DNA of 36,369 nt. Source: Eubacterium sp. (GTDB lineage: Bacteria; Bacillota; Clostridia; Lachnospirales; Lachnospiraceae). A program made the translations under genes and the position numbers. How positions within the stretch are numbered: position 1 is the first letter of the stretch; each line of letters begins with the position of its first letter. Positions 29,975 through 36,369 of this stretch are shown piece after piece. The notes below the pieces were generated by a model. That model worked only from the letters and a program-made list of their open reading frames with translations, made no database searches and was not told the DNA's origin. The stretch lies in NCBI GenBank assembly GCA_017459675.1, contig JAFUCM010000016.1:1-36369 (forward strand), written 5' to 3'.

Positions 29975-31385
29975 CTGGTTCCGTTCCGGAAATATCCCGC
30001 ACGTATTTTCCATCAGAAGTACGGAAAATACCATTTACGGCGTCCGTTTTCATACCCATCAGGAGATTGACGGCAACTACGCGCTTCTTTCTGAAGCTTC
30101 ACCGGATTCTGAGTACCGGACGATCCTGTCACACGGGGATGACCGGATCTTTTTCCGGGATCTGTCACCGTTTGCTGTCATGAATGAAATCAGCCGCATG
30201 CACCGCCTGATCGCACACTGGGAGAAAAAGCTGTCCGAAATCAATTTGACCCACGGGTCCCTCACAGAACTTCTTGACGAAAGCACAAAGGTTCTCAATT
30301 GTCCTCTGACAGTCAGCTTCTGTGACAGGCTCCTGGCTGTTTCCACGCAGTTTGAGAAGGAATCGCGTGCACTCTGGTCTCATTATCTGCAGTATTCTCT
30401 GGAGGATCTCATCAGAGTTCTTCCTGCTGATTCGTCTGCATACAGCCAGTATGCATCTTCCGATCCGGTTCTGATCCATACACCGGTCTATCAGGGACGT
30501 CAGTGTCTTCTCTCGAATTTCACCACTGAAAACGGGAAATACATCCGTATCACGGCATTTACAAATAAATTCCCGTTTTCTCCTGGCTCTCTGCATTTCA
30601 TGCGGCGCCTCACGGATGCAATCAGGCAGAATATCCATGATCACGACGAGCGCTACAGCGCACGTCATGTTGATCTGCACGCTTTCTTTTCAGGCTGTGC
30701 TGCAGGTCATGCCATTGACCGCGCAGCTGCACTTCAGGTAATTCACCGGCTCGGCTGGAACTGTAACGATCCCTACACCGTATTTAAAATCGCACTGAAG
30801 CATCCTTCCGATACACTTTTAATCGACAAACTTTATCAGACACTCCGGTCTGTTCCGTCTTCTGTCAGCATCCGGTACAATCACGCCGTATATCTGGTCT
30901 GCAACTGCTCCGGATCCGCATCAGAGCAGCCGGCTGACCAGATTCTGAAAAAAGCATCTGCAAGACTTTTCTCCGTCTCCCAGAGCAACATCACAACAGA
31001 TTTTCTATCTCTTCCGCAGCTGTTTCTGCAGGCGGACGAGGCATTTCTTCATGCAGTGCAGTCAGAAACATTCTTCCTGTCCTTTGCAGAAATTATGACC
31101 GACTATGTTCTGCAGCGTATTCACCATAACGCACAGGCTGAAACACTGATCCATCCGGCCGTCCGGTTCCTGCAGGAAGAAGACCACAGAAACCAGACGC
31201 AGTATGCACGCTCCCTCTTTGAATGGCTCCGGCTCGGATGCAATTACAATGCGGCCGCAAAGACGCTCGACCTGCACAGAAACACACTGGTCAGCAGACT
31301 GGACAGGATCTGTACACTGACCGGCTTAAACCTGAATGATCCGGCCGTACGCGAGTCTCTGCTGCTTTCCTTCCTGCTTTTTTAA
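29940..31385 (+). CDS. PucR/CdaR-type transcriptional regulator
   Basis: 481 residues. The C-terminal 70 residues (EWLRLGCNYNAAAKTLDLHR, then NTLVSRLDRI) are the HTH_30 domain of PucR/CdaR regulators. The middle resembles their GGDEF-like domain, and the N-terminal half is a probable ligand-sensing region with no clear family. It opens MTMPLSMWNYRDWF, which closely resembles the N terminus of the partial gene at 36288. The ATG at 29940 has AGGAGG 9 nt upstream, within the end of the MocA-like gene, so translation is probably coupled. It is the best candidate to control the flanking promoters. Confidence 0.85.
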   Translation: MTMPLSMWNYRDWFRSGNIPHVFSIRSTENTIYGVRFHTHQEIDGNYALLSEASPDSEYRTILSHGDDRIFFRDLSPFAVMNEISRMHRLIAHWEKKLSEINLTHGSLTELLDESTKVLNCPLTVSFCDRLLAVSTQFEKESRALWSHYLQYSLEDLIRVLPADSSAYSQYASSDPVLIHTPVYQGRQCLLSNFTTENGKYIRITAFTNKFPFSPGSLHFMRRLTDAIRQNIHDHDERYSARHVDLHAFFSGCAAGHAIDRAAALQVIHRLGWNCNDPYTVFKIALKHPSDTLLIDKLYQTLRSVPSSVSIRYNHAVYLVCNCSGSASEQPADQILKKASARLFSVSQSNITTDFLSLPQLFLQADEAFLHAVQSETFFLSFAEIMTDYVLQRIHHNAQAETLIHPAVRFLQEEDHRNQTQYARSLFEWLRLGCNYNAAAKTLDLHRNTLVSRLDRICTLTGLNLNDPAVRESLLLSFLLF

Positions 31386-31390
31386 TCCCA

Positions 31391-31424
31391 GAAAACAAAC
31401 ACGATGCGAAATCCTTGTTTTTTC
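31391..31424. terminator. Weak bidirectional terminator between convergent genes
   Basis: AAAACAA pairs with TTGTTTT and a T run follows on the plus strand. The stem is AT-only apart from one pair, so activity is uncertain. Confidence 0.35.
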
Positions 31425-32072
31425 TTATTTTTTATACCCTGCTGCTTCCTCTGCTTCCGGCAGATATTTGCGGAATCGGCTGTTGAAAAATGCGATCACC
31501 CTGCCGACCAGAAGGCCCGCTGCCACTGTCCCGATTCCGACCGGACCGAGGCTGTGGTTACAAATCAGGCTGATCACAAGTGCGATAATAACACTCGTAA
31601 TATCTACAATGTTCTTCCCCATACCGAGGCCGAGCCCGAAGCGCTCACCCACTGCAGCAGCAAGACCGTCCGCCGGATTCGGCGCAATTTTCATATCTAC
31701 AGAAACGGCAACACCCACCCCTGTCACAATAATCGCTAGTGCAAGAACGATCAGTTTTACCGCAATCGGACTCTCTTCTGATGTCGGGATCAGATTCGTA
31801 AATGCCGCCACAAGCCTGGTAATCCCGAATCCGACCGGAAACTGGATCAGATCAAACAGCCTGAACTTCTTCGGCAGCAGCACAAACTGCAGTACAATAA
31901 ATCCCGCATAAAACAGAAACAGCATATTGGAAAATTCCCACTGCAGCAGCCCTGACAGGACACGCGGAACCGTAAGAATCGGCGCAACGCCGAGATGACT
32001 CTTTACATTCAGCGACAGGCCAAGCGACATAACCACGATACCGGCAAGGTACCAGATGACTCTTTTTTTCAT
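31425..32072 (-). CDS. YczE/YitT-type integral membrane protein
   Basis: 215 residues with about five to six hydrophobic segments. MSLGLSLNVKSHLGVAPILT at the N terminus and KIAPNPADGLAAAVGERFGL in the middle are typical of the YczE/YyaS/YitT group (DUF6198-like). These proteins have no proven transport activity, though some sit beside regulators or transport genes. ATG at 32072 after GAGGAATCGTT. It follows the hydroxylase operon's terminator on the same strand, so it probably has its own promoter. In this setting it could carry the substrate, but that is speculation. Confidence 0.75.
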   Translation of the reverse strand: MKKRVIWYLAGIVVMSLGLSLNVKSHLGVAPILTVPRVLSGLLQWEFSNMLFLFYAGFIVLQFVLLPKKFRLFDLIQFPVGFGITRLVAAFTNLIPTSEESPIAVKLIVLALAIIVTGVGVAVSVDMKIAPNPADGLAAAVGERFGLGLGMGKNIVDITSVIIALVISLICNHSLGPVGIGTVAAGLLVGRVIAFFNSRFRKYLPEAEEAAGYKK

Positions 32073-32089
32073 AACGATTCCTCTTATAA

Positions 32090-32134
32090 CAAAACAACAG
32101 CGCAGGGACTGACTGTACTACAGACCCTGCGCTG
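32090..32134 (-). terminator. Terminator of the molybdenum hydroxylase operon
   Basis: CAGCGCAGGG pairs perfectly with CCCTGCGCTG (17-nt loop) and is followed by TTGTTTTG on the minus strand, 24 bp after the FAD-subunit stop codon. Confidence 0.85.
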
Positions 32135-32157
32135 CTTAAGTGGGTAAAACACTTAAA

Positions 32158-33033
32158 TTACGTATTGATTTTCGAAACAGCTTCCCGGATCATGTGCTTC
32201 ATATTCACATAAACCATTTCTTTTCTGTATTCAGCAGAACCTCTGACATCGGAAATCGGTTTAATGGATTCTGACGCCATCTTTGCTGCTTCCTCAATCA
32301 CATCATCTGTCAGCTTCTTGCCGACAAGATATTTCTCAACTTCGTATGCGCGAAGCGGCGTCGGTGCAACAGCACCGAGTGCTACACGTGCCTTGTATAC
32401 GCAGTCATGCTCATCAAGTCCGATTCTGACACCAACACATACGATAGAAATATCTGTATCGCCGCGGATCGCATGCTTATGATAAGCAGCTTCGCATCTG
32501 TCACCCTGCTTCGGCAGTGTGAAGCTGACAACAACCTCGCCCGGTTTCAGAACTGTTTTGCCGGGTCCGACAAAGAATTCATCAATCGGAATATCACGGG
32601 CACCGTCTTTGCCCATTACATTTACGACTGCATCCGAGATCAGGAGACCCGGTGTCGTATCAGCACTCGGTGAAGCGTTGCAGTTATTTCCGCCCAGTGT
32701 CGCACGGTTGCGGATCTGGGTACTGGAGACATGGCCTGCGCACTCTGCTACGATCTCCCACTCGCTGTCACGCAGCTCCGGCATTTTTGAAAGACTCATC
32801 AGATCATGTGTTGCGCCGATCACTGCTTTGTCATCTTCTACCTTCACCTCTTTCAGCTCCGGAATTGCAGAGATGTCAATGATCGCCTTTACCTTGAGAA
32901 CCTGTGCTTTCAGACGGATGACAACATCCGTTCCGCCTGCGACGATCTTACAGTCATCTCCATACTCCTGTAAGAGCTGAAATGCCTCTTCCAGGGTTCC
33001 GGGACGAAAATATTTATCAAATTTCATTGTCAT
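32158..33033 (-). CDS. Molybdenum hydroxylase FAD-binding subunit (XdhB/CoxM type)
   Basis: The 291-residue medium subunit of a xanthine-dehydrogenase-family enzyme, passing electrons from the 2Fe-2S clusters to FAD and then to NAD or another acceptor. IVAGGTDVVIRLK (about residue 30) and RNRATLGGNNCNASPSADTT (about residue 110) are the two FAD pyrophosphate-binding motifs. ALGAVAPTPLRA marks the C-terminal CO_deh_flav_C domain. ATG at 33033 after GGGGGAAATAGATT, 15 bp past the 2Fe-2S subunit gene. Last gene of the operon. Confidence 0.93.
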   Translation of the reverse strand: MTMKFDKYFRPGTLEEAFQLLQEYGDDCKIVAGGTDVVIRLKAQVLKVKAIIDISAIPELKEVKVEDDKAVIGATHDLMSLSKMPELRDSEWEIVAECAGHVSSTQIRNRATLGGNNCNASPSADTTPGLLISDAVVNVMGKDGARDIPIDEFFVGPGKTVLKPGEVVVSFTLPKQGDRCEAAYHKHAIRGDTDISIVCVGVRIGLDEHDCVYKARVALGAVAPTPLRAYEVEKYLVGKKLTDDVIEEAAKMASESIKPISDVRGSAEYRKEMVYVNMKHMIREAVSKINT

Positions 33034-33048
33034 AATCTATTTCCCCCT

Positions 33049-33540
33049 TTACGCCTGTGCATTCATCTGATCACGTGCAGCTTCGATCGCTTCAATGATC
33101 TTCTTGTAACCGGTGCAGCGGCACATGTTGCCGTGCATTGCTTCACGGATATCCTCTTCTGTCGCATTCGGATTCTCATCCAGCAGTGCCTTTGCAGAGA
33201 GGATCATGCCCGGTGTGCAGAATCCGCACTGAATTGCGAAATGATCGATAAATGCCTGCTGCAGCGGATGGAGGCCGTTTTCGCCCTCGAGTCCTTCGAT
33301 TGTCGTAACCTTTGTTCCCTCTGCCTGGCCGATCAGGATGGAACAGGATTTGACTGCCTTGCCGTCCATGATAACTGTGCAGACGCCGCAGTTCGAGTCG
33401 TCACATCCGTGCTTGACACCTGTCAGGCCGAGATCTTCACGCAGTACATCCAGAAGTGTTCTGTTCGGCTCTACCATCAGTTCTACCGGTTTGCCGTTCA
33501 CTTCAAATGAAACAATAATTCTGTTCTCAAATTTATTCAC
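33049..33540 (-). CDS. Molybdenum hydroxylase 2Fe-2S subunit (XdhC/CoxS type)
   Basis: 163 residues with two 2Fe-2S clusters. The plant-ferredoxin-type cluster is formed by Cys46, Cys51 and Cys54 ([10 protein letters not shown]) with Cys66. The second uses CGFC (105 and 108) and CRC (140 and 142) in [17 protein letters not shown] and [11 protein letters not shown]. The usual GCG-x-G-x-CG-x-C stretch has Asp-Asp-Ser-Asn here; this loop does vary in the family. The start is the GTG at 33540, overlapping the large-subunit stop as GTGA, with AAGGAGG about 10 nt upstream, so the two subunits are translationally coupled. Confidence 0.95.
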   Translation of the reverse strand: MNKFENRIIVSFEVNGKPVELMVEPNRTLLDVLREDLGLTGVKHGCDDSNCGVCTVIMDGKAVKSCSILIGQAEGTKVTTIEGLEGENGLHPLQQAFIDHFAIQCGFCTPGMILSAKALLDENPNATEEDIREAMHGNMCRCTGYKKIIEAIEAARDQMNAQA

Positions 33541-35969
33541 TGTGCAGACACCTCCTTAGCTTTCTTCTCTTTAATCAGTGCGAGAATACGCTCTGCCGTC
33601 ATCGGGAAGTATGTCGGACGGATGCCGACTGCATTGTAAAGTCCTTCGCAGATCGCCGGTGCGATCGGAATTGTGATGGACTCTGCCATACCCTTTGCTC
33701 CGTAAGGTCCGTCCGGAAGCGGATCCGGATTGATCATGGAGTGGAAATTCTCCTGCAGCGGGCTGAGTGTCATATCTGCGATACGGTAATCAGAAAGTCC
33801 CGTATTTGCAACCGCGCCGGTCTTTTCATTGAAAATGCATCCTTCCTGAAGGACATATCCTGCTGCCAGGATGACGCCGCCTTCGATCTGTCCCTCGACC
33901 ATCTTCGGGTTGATCGGATTTCCTGTATCTGCAGAGCAGGCAACCTGAAGCAGTTTAATCTGTCCGGTTTCCTCATTCACTGCAATCTCAATTGCTGCTG
34001 CCGCATACTGGAACCAGTTCCACATACGTTTGGTAAGTCCGTCATGTCCCCAGGAACGGATCGGTGCCGGGCAGAATACGCCGTGTCCGACGACCGGTGA
34101 GAATCTCTGCAGTCCCCAGTTGCCCTGTGCATACGGAGAGGTGTTCTTGAAGAGGGTGGAAAGTTCAATCTCCTGGATATCCGATCCCAGAATGGTTGCC
34201 TTGTCGCCGTGGATAATGACTTTGCTCTTATGTACGCCGACCTCTCTGGCTGCTGCTTCCTGCAGTTTGTCAACGACTTCCTCTGCTGCAATCTTAACAG
34301 CATTACCGGTTGTATAGGTCGTACGGGAAGAAGCGGAATAGTTATCAAACGGGGTAACGAGTGTATCTCCCTTGATTACTTTGATCTTCTCGATCGGCAG
34401 TTCCAGAACGCTGGCTGCGATCTGTGCCATAACCGTTGTAGCGCCCATACCGTTCTCGTCGCAGCTGATCATAACTTCTACGCTGGAGTCGCTGTAGTAG
34501 CGGACAACTGCCTCTGCACGTCCGAGCGGTGTGTTCTGCTTGCCGCCGACCGCACAGCCCTTACCGCGCTTCCATACCGAACCATCCTGTACGGAAGGTG
34601 TGTCGAGATCGATTTTTTCTGCGCATGCGCGGAGACATTTCTCAACGCCGATGGATGTAATCCGCTCGCCGTATCCGTTCTCGCCGCCGTTTTTGATGAA
34701 GTTCTTTGCACGGAGTTCAACTGCACTCATGCCGAGCTCGTCTGCCAGCTCGTTCATCATGCACTCCATACCGAATTCAGACTCCGGACATCCGAGTCCG
34801 CGGTACGGTCCGACCGGCATTGTATTTGTTACAACAGCTGCTGTATCCATATGAATGTTGTCGATATCATAGACACAGACAGCGCCGGAAGATGAAAGGC
34901 GTCCGGTGTAGGAAACGTTATTCTGGATTGCGCCGACTTCTTCTACGCAGTCATAATCCTGTGCGATGACGCGGCCGTCTTTTGTTGCGCCGAATTTAAC
35001 ACGGGAATAAACCGGCCATGCGTGCGGAGATCCTGTGAACTGCTCTGCACGGGTGTACTGATAGGAGCAGCTTCTCTTCAGATACAGGGACATCATTGCA
35101 CAGAGTACTTCAACGTACGGTGTAAGACGTCCGCCGAAGGAACCGCCGATGTACGGCTGAATCGTACGAACCTTTGTCTCCGGCACTTCGAAGATGTTAA
35201 CAAGTGCGGACTTGATTACACCGTGAACGCCGCAGCCGCTTCCGTATACCGTAATGCTGTCATCTGATCCGTACTTGCAGATTGCCGTTGCGAGCTCAAG
35301 CTGGCAGTGTGTTCTTCTGTCCATACAGAATTCGCGTTCGACAACAACATCTGCTTTTGCCATCGCCTCTTCTGTATTTCCCTTGTCGAGAACATAGTTA
35401 CCGACGATATTCGGAGATACACCCTCACCTGTATATTTGCTTTCAACAACATCCAGTCGCCCGATACCTGCCCACGGGTTGGAAGCATCAACTGTACCGT
35501 CGCCATGACCGGAAGCCGGGTCGATAATGGACTTCGGATTCGGATCAAGAGCTTCATAGACGTTCAGAATATGCGGCAGCTGCTCGTATTCAAGTTCAAT
35601 CGCATTCACTGCGTCCTCAGCAAGTTCAACGCTCTCTGCGGCAACGATTGCGATCGGCTGGCCTGCCCAGATACACTCGCCGTCAATCGGAAAACGGACA
35701 GACTCCGGAAGTCTTTCCATGTGGAACGGAGAACGCTCCATCGTAAAAATTTTCGCAACACCCGGCATTGCTTCCGCTTTGCTCAGGTCCAGTTTTGTGA
35801 TCTTACAATGTGCAACCGGGCTGCGCAGGATCTTTACATACAGCAGATCCGGAATGAACTTATAATAATCACTTGCAAACAGCCCCTTGCCAGTTGCCTT
35901 GTCATACGCATCTACACGAGTAGGTGTTTTGCCAATGTAACTGGTTTTTTCATTTGACGTATTGCTCAC
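33537..35969 (-). CDS. Molybdenum hydroxylase catalytic large subunit (XDH/aldehyde oxidase family)
   Basis: 810 residues, typical of the Mo subunit in three-subunit enzymes. The a/b hammerhead domain occupies about the first 130 residues (TGKGLFASDYY). Mo-cofactor contacts are visible at QPYIGGSFGGR (275-280), GPYRGLGCPESEF (387-391) and GAKGMAESITIPIAPAI, where Glu at about 763 is the conserved active-site base. These enzymes hydroxylate C-H bonds next to ring nitrogens or carbonyls with water, and some run reductively to dehydroxylate phenols. The motif AKGMAES differs from the AKGVGEPP of many purine or nicotinate dehydrogenases, so substrate transfer from those families is unsafe. The GTG at 35969 has AGGAGGT 6 nt upstream; an upstream frame to 36032 has none. 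Confidence 0.93.
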   Translation of the reverse strand: MSNTSNEKTSYIGKTPTRVDAYDKATGKGLFASDYYKFIPDLLYVKILRSPVAHCKITKLDLSKAEAMPGVAKIFTMERSPFHMERLPESVRFPIDGECIWAGQPIAIVAAESVELAEDAVNAIELEYEQLPHILNVYEALDPNPKSIIDPASGHGDGTVDASNPWAGIGRLDVVESKYTGEGVSPNIVGNYVLDKGNTEEAMAKADVVVEREFCMDRRTHCQLELATAICKYGSDDSITVYGSGCGVHGVIKSALVNIFEVPETKVRTIQPYIGGSFGGRLTPYVEVLCAMMSLYLKRSCSYQYTRAEQFTGSPHAWPVYSRVKFGATKDGRVIAQDYDCVEEVGAIQNNVSYTGRLSSSGAVCVYDIDNIHMDTAAVVTNTMPVGPYRGLGCPESEFGMECMMNELADELGMSAVELRAKNFIKNGGENGYGERITSIGVEKCLRACAEKIDLDTPSVQDGSVWKRGKGCAVGGKQNTPLGRAEAVVRYYSDSSVEVMISCDENGMGATTVMAQIAASVLELPIEKIKVIKGDTLVTPFDNYSASSRTTYTTGNAVKIAAEEVVDKLQEAAAREVGVHKSKVIIHGDKATILGSDIQEIELSTLFKNTSPYAQGNWGLQRFSPVVGHGVFCPAPIRSWGHDGLTKRMWNWFQYAAAAIEIAVNEETGQIKLLQVACSADTGNPINPKMVEGQIEGGVILAAGYVLQEGCIFNEKTGAVANTGLSDYRIADMTLSPLQENFHSMINPDPLPDGPYGAKGMAESITIPIAPAICEGLYNAVGIRPTYFPMTAERILALIKEKKAKEVSAQ

Positions 35970-36102
35970 AATATTACCTCCTCTTCCTGAAAGATTTGTC
36001 TGTATTATAAAAAATACGTCTCCCTGCAACATCGTTCATATCCGCTATTTTTCGTCAGGTTCCTGTGCATGAATTGGCACTTCCATCTATTAAATATGAT
36101 AT

Positions 36103-36114
36103 ATGATCGATAAT
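36103..36114. promoter_or_regulatory. Candidate operator 3: TATGATCGATAAT region
   Basis: ATCGAT at 36106-36111 lies 9 nt downstream of an extended -10 box (TGCTAAAAT on the minus strand, TAAAAT at 36121-36126) that probably drives the hydroxylase operon. It has the same centre and AT-rich flanks as the sites at 28009 and 28176. Confidence 0.4.
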
Positions 36115-36120
36115 ATATAA

Positions 36121-36129
36121 ATTTTAGCA
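36121..36129 (-). promoter_or_regulatory. Extended -10 element, probable promoter of the hydroxylase operon
   Basis: On the minus strand TGCTAAAAT matches the TGnTATAAT extended -10 pattern at five of six box positions. No good -35 box is visible at the usual distance, which would fit an activator-dependent promoter. The leader to the GTG at 35969 would be about 145 nt. Confidence 0.4.
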
Positions 36130-36154
36130 CCGAACCGCTGTTTTTATATGGATT

Positions 36155-36275
36155 TTGCGCACAGTCTACATCCGCATATTGTGCATTGATTTAATTGTTA
36201 TGAAATTGACGAATTTTTGTGCGGGTTTTATAATAATTTCAAAAAGATGAACTGTAATATAATGCAAATTGCGCA
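36155..36275. promoter_or_regulatory. Four TTGYGCR motifs in the hydroxylase/regulator divergent region
   Basis: TTGCGCA at 36155, TTGTGCA at 36179, TTGTGCG at 36217 and TTGCGCA at 36269 lie within 121 bp, flanking the plus-strand promoter. Repeated half-sites of this kind could bind one of the PucR-type regulators. Confidence 0.3.
36206..36234 (+). promoter_or_regulatory. Promoter of the second PucR-type regulator
   Basis: TTGACG (36206-36211) and TATAAT (36229-36234) are 17 nt apart on the plus strand, about 50 bp before the ATG at 36288. Confidence 0.8.
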
Positions 36276-36287
36276 TGGAGGCACTGC

Positions 36288-36369
36288 ATGCTTTTTTCAC
36301 TCTGGAATTTCAAAGACTGGTTTGACCGGGAAGGAATCGAACTCTCTTATATGATCAGCCGGACAGCTG
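36288..36369 (+). CDS. Second PucR/CdaR-type regulator, 5' fragment
   Basis: Only the first 27 codons lie in the window. They read MLFSLWNFKDWFDREG and continue in frame to the end. LWNFKDWF aligns with MWNYRDWF at the start of the regulator at 29940, so the two are probably paralogues. ATG at 36288 with GGAGG 6 nt upstream and a strong promoter before it. It diverges from the hydroxylase operon, the usual place for that operon's own regulator. The domain content beyond the edge is unseen. Confidence 0.6.
   Translation, partial: MLFSLWNFKDWFDREGIELSYMISRTA

Noticed and set aside
32158-35969. Assigning the hydroxylase as xanthine dehydrogenase proper
   Set aside because: Family motifs prove only the fold and cofactor. 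The active-site stretch GAKGMAES and the neighbouring genes do not match a purine pathway.

Overview
The window looks like a chromosomal segment of a gut-type Clostridia bacterium, most likely Lachnospiraceae. This is inferred from clostridial ribosome binding sites (AGGAGG-like), frequent GTG and TTG starts, mid-range GC, and the family mix (NhaC and AGCS symporters, MalQ, PPK2-type phosphotransferase, YczE-type membrane protein, PucR/CdaR-type regulators, three-subunit molybdenum hydroxylase). No rRNA, tRNA or CRISPR array was seen.

Region 1 (1-13,900) is housekeeping and transport: an SLC1-like symporter with an unusual N-terminal kinase-like domain, a small double-glycine-leader Cys-rich protein (possible RiPP precursor), an NhaC antiporter, TrmL, endonuclease III, MalQ, a diacylglycerol-kinase-like enzyme, a cytidylate-kinase-like protein, a two-domain polyphosphate:AMP phosphotransferase with a small DUF2007-like partner, an AGCS symporter and MazG. 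Intergenic gaps here, and three conserved genes, carry recent-looking tandem duplications with periods of 15 to 53 bp. A compact transcription unit with its own promoter and terminator lies at 11311-11501.

Region 2 (13,966-17,830) is mobile or selfish DNA. It holds a hipBA-type toxin-antitoxin pair whose upstream region is occupied by an IS200/IS605 element. The element has a decayed tnpA (one frameshift and one nonsense codon) but an uninterrupted tnpB. Beyond it lie structured repeats.

Region 3 (17,927-24,379) is a molybdenum block read on the minus strand: moaA, MOSC protein, mog/moaB, ModE-like regulator, flavodoxin-like protein, modA, modB, modC, moaC. It covers molybdate uptake and parts of molybdopterin synthesis.

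Region 4 (24,552-36,369) is the most interesting part, a molybdenum-hydroxylase catabolic island. One minus-strand operon encodes a fumarylacetoacetate-hydrolase-family enzyme, a VOC protein, a CinA/MoCF-domain protein and a metallo-beta-lactamase-fold hydrolase. Diverging from it are a glycerol-dehydrogenase-like enzyme, a MocA-like nucleotidyltransferase and a PucR/CdaR-type regulator. Then come a YczE-type membrane protein, a three-gene xanthine-dehydrogenase-family hydroxylase operon, and the start of a second PucR-type regulator. All three catabolic promoters carry an AT-rich ATCGAT-centred palindrome just downstream of the predicted -10 box, suggesting one regulon. Together regions 3 and 4 could import molybdate, make a cytosine-dinucleotide cofactor, hydroxylate an unknown and perhaps ring-shaped substrate, and process the product. 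The substrate cannot be read from the sequence.
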